Part shown: positions 39,671-52,795 of the stretch, one piece after another
Layout of the letters: every line of letters starts with the position of its first letter
How positions within the stretch are numbered: the stretch's first letter is position 1
Assembly: GCA_905250115.1 (NCBI GenBank)
Contig: CAJNOI010000009.1
Coordinates: 1,078,818 to 1,142,817, forward strand
Source of the DNA: Adineta steineri
Taxonomy: Eukaryota; Rotifera; Eurotatoria; Adinetida; Adinetidae
Direction of reading: 5' to 3'
DNA length: 64,000 nucleotides
Program-made: the position numbers and the translations under genes
Notes under the pieces: generated by a model
Told to the model about the DNA's origin: nothing
What the model saw: the letters and a program-made list of their open reading frames with translations, nothing else
Database searches by the model: none

Positions 39671-40462
39671 TTATTGTCCAATAGCTTTTAATTCATCTAT
39701 TGCTTCGTTTTTTAATCTTTCAAGTTCTTTAAGTTCTAAAAGTAGTTAGAATAATTTTATTATTTAAAAAATATGCAATTTCAATGTTTTATCATACTTT
39801 GAATTTCTTCTTGTTCTTCTTGTTGCTTGATTTCATCGAGTCCATCATTAATTTCTTTTTCCATTTTTTTATTCATGTTGATGTACAGTTGTCCAATTTT
39901 CGTAGCAATATTATCATCGGGATCATTCATGTTCTTAATTCTTGATCTAATGAAAATAATTTATTATAACAGTAAAACGTTGTTCTTACTGAATACGATC
40001 ATTAATATCAATATATTCTCGTAAATCATATTGTTCAACTAATACAGGACCATTGTATGTATCGTTACTAAAAAAATGAAAATATTACATATTTATATAT
40101 TTATTTAACTCAAAATGAAAATTACTTAATAAACCAATATTTATTTGTTCCAATGATATTTGAAATGAACTGTTGACAATGTGGAATTGTATCAAATGTG
40201 ATATATGTAACTCCAATTTGATTATCAAGATTGTCAACAGGAATATGAATGTTCTCGAATCTGCCGTCCGAAAATAAATTAGTTATTTGATCGATTGACA
40301 AATTTGTTGGAATATTAGATACTTTTATCGTCCTCTAAAAATAATAAGAAAATAACTTAAAATATATAATATTCAACAATTATTGCTTATGTAATGTCAA
40401 CAAGATCCAATGTTTTCTTTGTTTTACCTTGAGAAACGGGACAAACTAAATTTGTAGATGAC
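39671..40462 (-). CDS. RRM-like protein with acidic coiled-coil tail; start not found
   Basis: Exons read, in order: TIKVSNIPTNLSIDQITNLF (40332 downwards, an RNP2-like beta strand and helix), HIPVDNLDNQIGVTYITFDT (RNP1 position degenerate), QQFISNIIGTNKYWFI, YDLREYIDINDRIQ, then Lys/Glu-rich helices (DEIKQQEEQEEIQ, ELKELERLKNEAIDELKAIGQ) and a stop. The fold order suggests an RNA-recognition motif followed by a coiled coil. No methionine opens the frame: a possible small exon at 40428-40462 and a further segment at 40566-40620 keep the frame open but run into a stop upstream. It could be a gene with a distant first exon or a truncated relic. Family not recognised. Confidence 0.5.
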
Positions 40463-42180
40463 CTGTATAAAGAATGATAAAAAAAAGTGTAGAAAAGAGT
40501 AGTACGTGATTGCAACTTCATGCCTTTCTCTTTCACCCTATTATTGGAGCTTTTCGATGACTTACATTTTTTGTTGTACGATGGATTAATATTTGTTGAG
40601 TATGATTTTTCGTTGAAGACTAATTGTTCTTTGACTCAAACGAATCGAGTTCAATTAGTACCCAGGTCGATCATTCAGACCATCTGAAACGTCGCCTCAT
40701 AAGATATGAAACGTCTATAGAATGGCGTAATTCCTGCCTTTATAGTGTCTGAAGTGCACCGTTTTTAGACGTTTACGATTGTATTCACTATTCAAGACGA
40801 ACATTACGATAGCAGTAAACTATCATATACGACATCGTCTTCCTATATCTCCGCTAACACCCGTACACACCCACACTCACATAAATATCCACATACACGA
40901 TCTCTTCTAACGCTTTGAGATAAACTGGTCGGACATTTATAATTTAAGATATAAAATATAGTTGTTGTTAAAATTATCATTTATTCAAAAAGGGTTTGAA
41001 CAAATATGGCAGAACTAGTATACCTAAAAAACAAATTCGAATTCAAAGACGCATGTATAACAGAATAATAGAAACTGTTTATTAGATTTGAGGAGTAGTT
41101 GTGGTAATAATTGCACTATGACTAACACTAACAGAAATAAAAGAAAAATAGAAGTTTAGAAATATTTGATAAGTCCAATAATTTTATATCGACACCGTCT
41201 AGTCAACAAAAATTTTGATTTGTAATAATGAACAAGATTTTTTATTGATAACTATATTCTTTAGTGAAATTTTTCCGTTGTTTTGCATCTTTAAAAATAT
41301 AAATTTCTTGTCTACAATTGTCTAATATTTGTTTCTCTTGCTAAATTAATTAAATATATTCAGTCGATGAAAAATGTTACTGATTAATATTTTTTCTTGA
41401 TCAGAAATCGATAGATATTATTCTAAACAACTTGTTTCCTTTTGTAATTATTTACACTATAAACACATATTTGATCATTCTTCCTTGTATATATCCATCT
41501 ATAAACTATACTAAAATTTAGATATTTCGAGATATTGATTTTTGAAATAAACTTGTTTTTGCGACTTGCTTGTGACAAACAACTATCTTTTAAAAAATGA
41601 ATATCTCGGCAAAGGAACATTCTTTTCGGCTGAAACTTTCAGAATATTCTAAGAGTGATTAACTCTATTGACAGGCAAAACTTCAGATCAAAATTTGTTA
41701 TTATGATTTTTTAGTGAATCTTCTATCATTGATTATATATCCAATAAAATTGTCATACGTCAGGAAGCAAGGCACATGGACTCTACCCATACACAAAATC
41801 TCAACTTCAAAGCTCTGAATCACCTCTGATGGCTCTCTTCGTGAGTATATAAATAAGTATATCGATGGTTTCCATGAGAGGATAAAACAAAAAGAAATAG
41901 TCTCATAAAGTGGCCTGTAGCCAATTGGATACCATCTTTCTCTAGAATAAACATTTCGATGTAATTAAAAGTAAAAAAATGCTACCATCATTTGAAAAGG
42001 AAGAAAAAAAACGGTTTTCTAATTAAAGTGAACGACAAACAAACTTCGAGGACAAATATTAAGAAATAAAAAACGTGTGATTTAAGATAGTTAAGATATA
42101 ATTAATTATCTTTGGCTATACAGTTAATCTGGATATAAAATTCTACTTCAATAGATCATAATTATTATCTTGATCAAAAA

Positions 42181-42375
42181 GGGTGGGTGTGGGTGTGGGT
42201 GTGGGTGTGGGTGTGGGTTTGGGGTGGATGTGGGTGTGGGTGGGGTGTGAGTGTGGGTGTGGGTTTGGGGTGGGTGTGGGTGGGGTGTGGGTGTGGGTGT
42301 GGGGTGGGTATGGGTGTGGGTTTGGGGTGGATGTAGGTGTGATATAAATATGCTACCCACATCCACACCCATCCT
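42181..42375. repeat. Interstitial TGTGGG (bdelloid telomere-type) array with inverted C-rich tail
   Basis: About 160 bases of GGGTGT units on the plus strand, starting with several perfect copies and degrading into GGGTTTGGGGTGGATGT variants. After a 12-base AT spacer comes the opposite strand (CTACCCACATCCACACCC, 42354-42371). The order G-rich then C-rich is a head-to-head arrangement, and the junction can form a hairpin. The G-rich part has many GGG runs and should form G-quadruplexes. TGTGGG is the telomere repeat reported for bdelloid rotifers (established knowledge). Confidence 0.85.
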
Positions 42376-42466
42376 CAGAAAAGGATTAAAGAATCGAACA
42401 ATGAGCGTTACTTGTTGCCTATCTGAACATTGTATGAAAATGATAATAATGTTGAGATTTAATTTA

Positions 42467-42937
42467 TTTAAATGAAAAAGTAAGTTTATGTAATTAACGT
42501 TGAAAATTTAATATTTTAATGGAAATTTTCGATCTTTATTCGATCATTATCAACCTTTTAACACAACCTGATGTTACAAACAAAACAAGATATTTTACAC
42601 GACAAATATATGATACGAAAACACGAATAGTCGTTAGACATTCTTTATCATATAAATAAGCATAATCATCTTATATTTAGACATCATTTTAACATAAACA
42701 TCATAATAACATGAATGTTGTTAAATTCATTCCACAACCAAATATAAATACTCAATTTGTTTAATACTACTATGTATCATTAATGTATGAAAAATAATAA
42801 TAATATTGAGATTTAAATTAACATCAGATATAAGGTTGTGTTAAAAGGTTGATAATGATCGAAAAAATGATCGAAAATTTCCATTAAAATATTAAATTAT
42901 CAACATTAACTACATAAACTTACTTTTTCGTTTAAAT
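42467..42937. mobile_element. Foldback / MITE-like element with ~103-base inverted arms
   Basis: Left arm 42467-42569 (TTTAAATGAAAAAGTAAG ... AACACAACCT) recurs inverted at 42833-42937 with few mismatches. An 11-base direct repeat, ATCTGAACATT, lies at 42421-42431 and again at 42938-42948, directly after the right arm. A further near-copy of the left flank (TGTATGAAAATGATAATAAT at 42431) is present at 42785. The element is non-coding. The direct repeat may be a target duplication, but then the left end must begin about 35 bases before the arm. Confidence 0.7.
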
Positions 42938-43887
42938 ATCTGAACATTAATTTTGTTATTTTGTTGTAAAATAAACCCGAAAATATAAAAGCCAGGGGTG
43001 CAACCTTGGTTTATAGAATCTAGTTGGATATTTTGGTATATATGAACAATTACAATAAGCGTTCGTAATAACACAGAACGTGTTCTCTTACCGTCTGCCT
43101 CGACCTAGGCTCATTTTCATTTCATTCAAATTATGTCTCAGGATGCGAAATTTATCAAATGATACATATTTCTTTAGTCATTCATGATCATCTTAACACA
43201 ATATGATATCAACTATAATAGACTGTTTTTCAAACGATATTATTTATTGGAAGAATGCAATGAAGTTTTGCAAATAAATTTATTTGTTGCAAAATCCAAT
43301 TGACTTGACACCTCATGACGATGTTCATACTATTCAGTTAAAACTCAAAAGCGTTCGAAGTTTTGCTACACTAATTCCCTAGAGCATATAGTATAGTAAG
43401 AAAAGTTACATTTGCTTAAAATACTTCAGTAGAACAAAGGATGCATTCTGTCATTTTAAACGGAAAAAGCTCAAGAATTTTTTCTTTTTTTCAATTCCAG
43501 ATGAAATGATTTTGATGTTGATGTATGACTTAAAAATGAGAATGTATCAATAAATTGATTTATATTCCAACGAATATAAATGTTATATAGTTACCAGATG
43601 GGTTTCATCTTCGATAATCTTTGATTCAGTGATCAGTATTCTGTTCTCACAATATCTTAAATGTGTAGAGATGAAAGAAGAGCCGCACCCATCCACCTAC
43701 CTTCAAGTAGATATAGCTGTTTTAATTAATTGGCTTAGAAATATTGCTGTACATCTACCCTTTCGTTAGAATAGAGATAGCTCATCAGACTTCATATTTA
43801 ACATTAAGTACGTTTCTAATAATCATTTTTCTTATATATGCAAAAACAGTAGCAACAATAAATAACAACAACAGAAATGAATTCTTT

Positions 43888-44812
43888 TTAAAAACTTTCG
43901 GCTGTTCTCGCTGCTACATTTCGTAATTTGCCATAGACTTTGGATGGTGGTGAACCCAAAATCAAATTACAAATTGATGTTCTTGCGTTTGCGATATTTT
44001 GATATGAACCAAGAATATGAATTTTACTAGAATTAAGAAAATAGTAATTTACTCTATTCATTATTCGATTGAATAAATTTACTCTTCTGCAAGTACAATT
44101 CGACATCGTGTTGCATTTTCAATAGCAAATTTCGTTCGTCCGTTTTTACCAGCAATACGACCGATAGCTCTTGATAAATTATCACCTTTCAATGGTTTAA
44201 CTAGAAGAAGAAGAAAAAAAAAGTTCAATCAATTTCTTTTTCTTTATTTTTATTTCATTACCATCATTGATTTCAAATGATTCGAGAAAGAGATCATCAA
44301 GACGAATTAATGCAAGTGCATCTTCAACTTCGAAACCAAGTGCAAATGCTTTAACAAAATCGGCTAAATAAAGAACAAATAAATAAATAAATAATTTCAT
44401 TTTAAAAGTTATATTTTCCCTTACCCCCTTTTTGTAATGCTTGACTATCTTCAGTTTGTTCAGATGTTCTAATTTCAACACAGCGTGTTTTTAAATTAAA
44501 ACGTATCTGTAAATGAAGATATTCAACAACAGGTGAATAGATTTTCATCCAATTTTCTTTCAATGGTGTATAACGATGTGCAGGTATTGTAATTTTACGA
44601 AAGCCATCTGTTTGATCCTTAGAAAATTAAAGTCTTTTTTTTTCAATTTGAATAAAATTTATCTATACTTCTAATTGAGCTGGATTTATTTGTGGAAATT
44701 GAACTGATACATTCTGTTCAGCAGTATCCATAACGGCATTTTCTGCTTCAACTGTATCACGTTTTCGTTTCCGATCTGGACGTTGTGTTTTAAATTCTTC
44801 TGGTGTTTCCAT
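43888..44812 (-). CDS. PNO1: PNO1 (Dim2) KH-domain ribosome assembly factor
   Basis: Start [19 protein letters not shown], a basic nuclear-localisation-like N-terminus. The conserved body follows: [17 protein letters not shown] (human [17 protein letters not shown]), [67 protein letters not shown] (KH core), then [11 protein letters not shown] and [15 protein letters not shown] to the end TAESF. Four or five exons with short introns. PNO1 is needed for 18S rRNA maturation in the pre-40S particle. A strong acceptor (TTTCTTCAAG) ends 13 bases before the ATG. It is the last gene of a four-gene same-strand run, 168 bases downstream of TPI. Confidence 0.95.
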
Positions 44813-44958
44813 AATGAAATAAATCTTGAAGAAAAAAAAATAATCGTGCTTTATTAGATGCATAGAGGTATTTTAAACTAAAGAAAGACTAGCTAATAAA
44901 AAAAATAAGGTTTGAGAAATCATAAAAATAGTGATAAGTTTGTTGGTCAACTAATTTA

Positions 44959-46072
<1,114 letters not shown>

Positions 46073-46138
46073 AATTATTCGTTCGTATTTTTCGAAAAAA
46101 AAAAGTTAATAATCTACAAATAAATAAATATAAACTTT

Positions 46139-47053
46139 CTAAAGTTTATAACCTGAATGAATAGCTGAAACTCCAAATGATAAATTTTCATAATTAACAT
46201 AACGAAAATTACAAGAACGTATAAGTTCAGCAAATTCTTTTTGTTTAGGAAAAACACGTATAGATTCAATTAAATATTGATATGATTTCCAATCATTTGC
46301 TATAATTTGTCCCATGGGTGGTATAAATGTTTTTGAATATTGATCATAAAAATAACGTAATAATGTATTATTAACTTGACTAAATTCTAAACAAAGAAAT
46401 CGTCCACCTTTTTTCAATACTCTATATGCTTCGGATACAACACGATCAATATGTGTACAATTTCTTATTCCAAATGCAATTGTATATACATCAAATTGTT
46501 CATCCTCAAATGGTAATTCTTCAGCATTCGTTTCAATCCATTGTATACGATTATGAAGATTATTATCAATTGAACGTTGTTTACCAACAGCAAGCATATT
46601 TGGATTAATATCAGCTACAACACATTTGGATGTTGGTCGTATACGTGTTTGTTCAAGAGAATCTGCTATATAGGTATGTGTTGGAGTAATTGGAGATTCG
46701 GAAAGTGGTATTGAGGATGCTGCTGATGGATAATAACGATCAAGTTCTTTAAGATAACGAAAAGCAATATCACCTGTACCGCCAGCGACATCGATATAAT
46801 TCCATTGTGGATCAGGACGAACAATACGAATAAAATGATCTTTCCATATACGATGAATACCAAAACTCATAATATCATTCATAAGATCATAGCTATCAGC
46901 AACAGATGAAAAGACTTCATTAACACGTGTTTGTTTTTCATTTTCTGGTACTTCATCAAAACCAAAATGTGTTGTATTAGATGTTGTTGAATGAGTTCGA
47001 AGTATTGATAGAAGAGAAAATCGATTAATAGATGAAAGAGTACGAATAAACAT
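46139..47053 (-). CDS. COQ5: COQ5, mitochondrial ubiquinone-biosynthesis C-methyltransferase
   Basis: Single exon. Start MFIRTLSSINRFSLLS chosen because a textbook acceptor (TATATCTTTTTCAG) abuts this ATG; an in-frame methionine seven codons upstream would lie before that site. The N-terminus is Arg/Ser-rich like a mitochondrial presequence. Class I SAM-dependent fold: YIDVAGGTGDIAFRYL (motif I), VVADINPNMLAVGKQR, EELPFEDEQFDVYTIAFGIRN (UbiE signature), YRVLKKGGRFLCLEFSQV, and the UbiE/COQ5 C-terminus YSKTFIPPMGQIIAND ... SGYKL. It methylates the demethoxy-quinol intermediate in the inner membrane CoQ complex. About 304 residues. Gap of 85 bases to DNAJC11 upstream. Confidence 0.96.
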   Translation of the reverse strand: MFIRTLSSINRFSLLSILRTHSTTSNTTHFGFDEVPENEKQTRVNEVFSSVADSYDLMNDIMSFGIHRIWKDHFIRIVRPDPQWNYIDVAGGTGDIAFRYLKELDRYYPSAASSIPLSESPITPTHTYIADSLEQTRIRPTSKCVVADINPNMLAVGKQRSIDNNLHNRIQWIETNAEELPFEDEQFDVYTIAFGIRNCTHIDRVVSEAYRVLKKGGRFLCLEFSQVNNTLLRYFYDQYSKTFIPPMGQIIANDWKSYQYLIESIRVFPKQKEFAELIRSCNFRYVNYENLSFGVSAIHSGYKL

Positions 47054-47138
47054 CTGAAAAAGATATAAATTCAATTTGAAAAACGAAAAACACTATTGAC
47101 TATAAAAAAAACTATTAACAACAGACGAATAAAAATAT

Positions 47139-49242
47139 TCATAATATAGGTAATATAATAGGATCTGTATCTTTATATGTAACTGTATGTATTTGTGAAT
47201 GAAATGAATATTTTATAAATAAAGATTTTTCTTCGTCTATACATGGATCATAAAAACCAGTTAGATTAGATTTTGATACTGTTGTTTCTATTTTTAATGT
47301 TGAATTCTTAACTAATGTTTGTAATGGTATAGTAACATCGATGATTTTAGTGGATGATTCATTTATTGTTGATGTTAAATGACCATAATATGCTTGAAGA
47401 ATAAGTAAACCTTGTGAACCTTCTCGATCTTTTATTTGTTCAACAAGTGATCGAAGAACTTCTTGAGCATTCATTGCTTCACGACGACGTTCACTTTGTT
47501 TTTCACGTGCTTCATCTTGATATTTTTTTTGTGTTCTATTTTGTTCTAATCGAGTAAATGGTTGAATAATCAATCGATCAAGTACAAGATATGCAAGAAC
47601 AGGTACAACTGTCGCATAAAATATTGAACTTGGTAGAATTTCTTGCGATAGTTGGAATGGTATAGTAAATGCTTGACTACCACGATTAAATCTACAGTTA
47701 ATAATATATTTAACAATGATTTAATTTATCGAAAAATAATATACTTCAATCTCAGTACTACACCCATTCTTGCACTGATTGCAACTGTTGCTGAACCATG
47801 TGTATATTTAGTTAATTGTCGATCAATGCCATATTCAATCCATGGTCCAAATATGAATAATCTTTGAATAAAAATATTTTTAACTGAAATATCTAAAATT
47901 TATTATCTTACTTAAGACTACATCGTAGATTGCATACATCAGGAAATCGATAAACACCATCAATTGCTCCATATGTATTGTTAATTCCAAGCTTAAAGAA
48001 GAAAGAAATTTTTTATATTCTATTCAATTTATTTAAATAAAAAGAAAATTACTTGAAGAGCACTTGAAATTGACCATTTCTGATTATCATAATGTAAAAA
48101 TCCTTTCATATATGAACCTCGTCCTGTTTTCCATTGTAAACTACTAGTTAAATGATGACTTAATTGATAACTTGTTGAAAATACAAAGCCAGGTGTTGCT
48201 ATAGCTCGACGACCTTTAATAAAACTAAATGTAGTAGCAACACTTGCATGGCTAAACTAACGAAAAATTGTTGTTAAATTTGTTAAAATTTTCGATATTT
48301 TTTACCTACAGTTTTTGTGTTATACGACGAAAATAACGAAGTCCTATGTGAGGATGTTGACTAAATGTTGAATCAATCTAAAAAATAAGAATTTTCATTA
48401 ATACAAAACGAAAATGAAATAATTAATAAATCTCATTACACGAAACCAAGATAAATCCGGTAGAGTACGTCGAAATGAAGTTGTTAATGATCCTGTACCT
48501 CGTCCATTACGTGTTGTTGCAACGGCACTTACAGTTGTTGTATTCTGATATGTTAATGGAATATCAATACTTTGTTCAACTGTAAATTCTGTTATTTGAA
48601 TATTTGTAGAAAAATCACTGATAAAAATGAATAATTTAATTAATTTCTTATTACGATAAAATTTACCTGTCTTCATTGGATGAATTTAATTGATTAAATA
48701 TATCAGTTAGATTCACTGTTGTATGTACTGAACCCTACAGATTAATTAAATATTAGAGAAATATATAGTTGAGATAAAACGAAAACAAACATTTAAATTT
48801 GTGATTTGATTAAAACGAGTTTCTTCACGTTCTTTTGCAAGTCGTTCATATTCATCAAGAATTTCACGAGCAGTTTTTGTTCGACTGATGACTTCCCATC
48901 CATCTGTTTTCAAACCTTTCATACCAAGAACATCGTAAATTGCACGTTTTTGTGGATCATTTATAATATCATATGCTTTTTTGACTTGAATAAATAATTC
49001 CATAGCTAATTGTTTATTTCGTAAATCAGTATGTTTATCAGGATGATAAAGAAGTGTCAATCGACGATAAGCTTGTTGAATTGTTGTTGCATCTGCCTAA
49101 AAAATATAAAATATTTTCGTTCTTTTTTTTTAGAAAAATTTCATACATCTTTACTAATGTGCAATACAGCATACAAATCACGTTCAGTATCATTTTGGTT
49201 GAGATCATCGAATGAAGAATCATTATCATCATTAGACGCCAT
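47139..49242 (-). CDS. DNAJC11: DNAJC11, mitochondrial J-domain protein (MICOS-associated)
   Basis: Start MASNDDNDSSFDD. N-terminal J domain with AYRRLTLLYHPDKHTD (HPD motif) and AYDIINDPQKRAIYDVLG, then GLKTDGWEVISRTKTAREI (human GLEMEGWEVVERRRTPAEI). The middle beta-rich region has QSIDIPLTYQNT and SFRRTLPDLSW. The C-terminal DUF3395 region has LILQAYYGHL, IDVTIPLQTLVKNSTL (human IDVTVPLQCLVKDSKL) and GFYDPCIDEEKSLFI. About seven exons. The family sits at the outer mitochondrial membrane with MICOS and shapes cristae. It is the first gene of the same-strand run and lies head-to-head with the FYCO1-like gene. Confidence 0.95.
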
Positions 49243-50077
49243 GTACTTTGTACAAAAACGAAGAAGGAAAACAAAACAATAAATGTACTAAGAAACTTTT
49301 TCTTATGAAATAGTTACAAGATTCGTCAGTAAATTGTACCAGTAAATAGTAGTTTTGTTATATTTATATGATATGCGAAAAGGTTTAATAATAGATGTCG
49401 TTCACTTATGTTAGCAAAAATACGATGAACATATCAATTTACTTGAATGAACTCGGCTTGACCAGTTCTCTTTTGAAAATGGAGAAAGTTATTCATCAAA
49501 TCCAAATTTCGTATTGCTTCTTCACGAAAGTCCAACCATTGTTCAGCATCTTTCGGAAAGAACCGTATGTGATTTCATCTAACCATCTGAACAATACTTT
49601 TAAGATTCAAAAAGTTTATTGATACATCATTTAAATATATTCAGTTTCATTTAGTGTATAATCGCGCGTTCTTGAACTAGTAACTCATTATTTGATCAAA
49701 AATTCGCAATAAATAATATGTCGCTACCATATATAGCGATTGTTATTTTCAATTCTCTTTATCGTATAATGATCACATGCACGTTTTCTATAAGCATTTG
49801 AAAATATTCCATACTAAAATTCGTTCTTAAAGTATATACATACAAGAAATATGTGTGTTATTGTTTTTCGTTATTTATTATAGTAGCGACCTCATCTATA
49901 TTCTCATTTAATATTATTACCAATCAAAATCTCGAGATGCTGTTGCAAATGACAAATCATCTACCAATAGATATACTTTAATTCAATATTCTATATCGTA
50001 ATACAAGGTGAAATAAGAGTGAGCTTAGATTAGATTTCAATTTCAAAGTCTTTACATATCATATCATCGATTTAAAT
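49243..50077. other. Divergent spacer between DNAJC11 and the FYCO1-like gene
   Basis: 835 bases, AT-rich. It must contain promoters in both directions. An acceptor-like GTACAAAG lies just before the DNAJC11 ATG. No coding region is supported. Confidence 0.35.
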
Positions 50078-52525
50078 ATGTCTACTCAAGATATGCGTAA
50101 ACTTCAATCTGTATTAAGATCTATTGAAACTATCGAAGGTAAATTCAATGAAAAAAACAATTTCAATCTATTTTTTATAATTCTAGAAAAAACAAATGCA
50201 CTCTATTCTCAATATACAACATCAATAAATGATAATCTTCAACCTATACTTATTGATGATTCAAATATTCATTTACAAACATTCTTTCAACATCTCGAAC
50301 AATTATTAGAACTTGACTTAAAAAGTAAACTTTGTTTTTATTTATTATTAAATAAAAATATTCTTTTGAAATTTTAAGATCGAAAATCATTATTAAATAA
50401 TAATAATAATAAACGAAACTATTGGAATTTCTTTGCACTTGCACTTAAAGAAAGTAAAGGTTTATATGATACAGTATTGTATGTTCTTAATAGTCAAGAA
50501 GTAAAAACATCTACTGGTCGTGGACGTTTATTTCTTCGTTTTTGTCTACAAAATCATCGTTTAGGTGATGTTATACAACAAAGTTTCATGACGTCAAAAG
50601 TTGTCAAGTAAGTTTATTGATTTCAAAATCAAAAAATCAAAACTTTTCGTTTTTCTAGTCAATGTTATATTGATGAATGTTTCTGGACAACACCAACATA
50701 TATGAATCGTATTATACAAGCATTATATCAATTAAATGATCTTCAATTCGATCTTCTTACAAATTCACAATATCAACTCGATGTTTGCTGGCCAACTATA
50801 GAGTTTGTTATTTGAATATGAGAAAGAAAAAATATTTATTACTTTACTTATAGATCAGTTGAAAGTCGTCCAAAAGCTTTATCAGATGCTGCATCACGAA
50901 TGAGAAATAGTAGTGTATCAAGTTTCCTATCAATGGTATGGAGGAAAAAGCTCTATAGTCCCTTTCTACTTCTTCTTCTTGTTTTAGAATAGTATTGATT
51001 CTCAATCAATTATTTCAGTTGTTCCTGATATTTCGAATTCAATTTCCATTACACCATCACTATTTCGAGTAATTAATATAAATAAAAGAAATTTTGTTTT
51101 ATTTGATGAATTTTTAGAATTGTGAATCATCAATAAATGATGGTAGTTCAGCACAATCTCTTTCATCTGTTGATGAAGATCCTGAAAATACAGTGATATA
51201 TTGGAAACAAAAATGTCATCAATTAGAGATACAACTACAAGAAATACAAACATCGAATTTAGTATCATCGAAAGATATTGATATTCAATGTTCAATTATT
51301 GAAAATAAGCAAAGAAAAAATTCGGAAGAATCTAGTGATAAAGAATTCTTAAATAAATTAAATCATGAGAATGAACAATTAAAAAATCAACTTACGATAT
51401 TAAAAGAAGAAATAACGAATCTTAATTTTCAACTTTCATCTATTTCGATGCAACGTTCGACAACAACAGATGTAAGTCAAACATAAAATACAAATCAATC
51501 ATATAGTATCTTTCATATTTTAGAAAATTAAAGATTATGAACGTGATTTAACTCAATATCAAACAATAATTAAAGACAAAGATACTCGATTTAATGAATT
51601 ACAACAAAAATATGATGAACAAACAAATGGTGTACAATCAATAAAAGACGAATATTCATCTCAAACCAATGAACAAAATCAACAAATTAAAGTATTAGAA
51701 GATGAACTTGAAAAAGTAAGAAAATTCAATAAAAATGTTTAAAAAACAATTCATTTTTTATATTTAGTCGAGAAAATTACTTGAAGATGAACAAATATTA
51801 ATGGAAAAACAACGAGTAAGTTTAAATGATTATATTACTTAGAGATTAATATTTTTTTTTGAAGCACGAATATATGAAAACTCAAGAACAATTAGAAGCT
51901 TCATTACAAGAACGAACACTTGATTTTGAAGAAATGAAACGTCGATTAGTAAAAGCTGTTCGGTATGAGAAATTGCATACAGTTCAATAGAAAAAACTTT
52001 TATTTAATTATTTATAGTGAAAAAGCTGAATTATTTAATTCTATACATTCGTATGAAATTAAACTCGAAGAAGAACAATCAAGAAAATGGGTTGCTGATG
52101 AAGATAGTTCTAATTGTACAAAATGTAATACAGTATTTGGATGGACTGTGAGAAAAGTATGTCATTCATATTTTTCTTTAATTTATATCAAAAACAAATT
52201 TATTCTTCTTCGTAGCATCATTGTCGACATTGTCAAAAAATCTTTTGCTATTACTGTTCAAATAATTGGATGCAAAGTTCAAAAACTAAGTATGTTTTAC
52301 AATGAATTTTTTTCATGTAAAAACTTTTTTTCTTCTTTTAGTTCTCCACAGTACCGTATATGTGATTATTGTAATGATAAATTATTAAAAGAATCTCTCA
52401 TGCCAAATAATATAATACATAGTGATTTCCTGAATAATCACGAAATAACCGATAATGTCGATCTTCATTTTGAAGTTCGACCAGAACGTTTACATCCAAC
52501 AGCAGATACTGAATCAACATCTTAA
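50078..52525 (+). CDS. FYCO1: FYCO1-like RUN + coiled-coil + FYVE protein, short form
   Basis: About a dozen exons, roughly 640 residues. N-terminal RUN domain: HLQTFFQHLEQLLELDLKDR, YWNFFALALKESKGLYDTV, GRGRLFLRFCLQNHRLGDV, ending MNRIIQALYQLNDLQFDL and YQLDVCWPTIE. This last part matches FYCO1 (GFDLDAAWPTFAR) better than RUFY proteins. A long coiled coil follows (51190-52090), then a FYVE finger with WVADEDSSNCTKC, RKHHCRHC and RICDYC (the canonical WxxD, RKHHCR and RxC motifs), so PI3P binding is expected. Vertebrate FYCO1 (about 1,480 residues) moves autophagosomes and late endosomes with kinesin. Here the coiled coil is far shorter, the GOLD domain is absent, and no clear LC3-interacting motif follows the FYVE. 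Confidence 0.85.
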
Positions 52526-52795
52526 AATTTAATATATATATATACGAAATTTATTTTATTTTTATTGCAATATTAAATTGAGCATTTTTTTTTCTTTTTC
52601 ATGTATCTTTATTTTTTATAGGTTATGTTTAATCGATAGATGAATATTTATATATATATAAATGTATTGATAAAAAATTAACTTTGTTTTTAATCGACAT
52701 TTGAACAATCAATTAATGATCTAAAGGAAGATAGATACACATTTTAGTTGTAATGTTTTATCCATTCGGTAAAGAATAAATGCAAGAACTACTGC

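Larger units (their letters stand above)
40463..43887. other. Long intergenic region with repeat structures
   Basis: About 3.4 kb without a supported gene. It contains a degenerate CCCACA-type tract (40855-40905), the TGTGGG array with an inverted tail (42181-42375), and an inverted-repeat element (42467-42937). A tRNA-like word group near 41915-41960 (CTGTAGCCAATTGGAT) lacks a B box. The rest is AT-rich and featureless. Confidence 0.4.

Noticed and set aside
41915..41965. Second tRNA-like stretch (CTGTAGCCAATTGGAT)
   Set aside because: No B box, no acceptor-stem pairing and no usable anticodon stem.
42148..42372. His/Pro/Thr-rich open frames on the minus strand
   Set aside because: They are only the translation of the CCCACA strand of the TGTGGG array.
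47054..47074. Upstream in-frame ATG of COQ5
   Set aside because: A consensus 3' splice acceptor abuts the downstream ATG, so the upstream codon would be removed by splicing.
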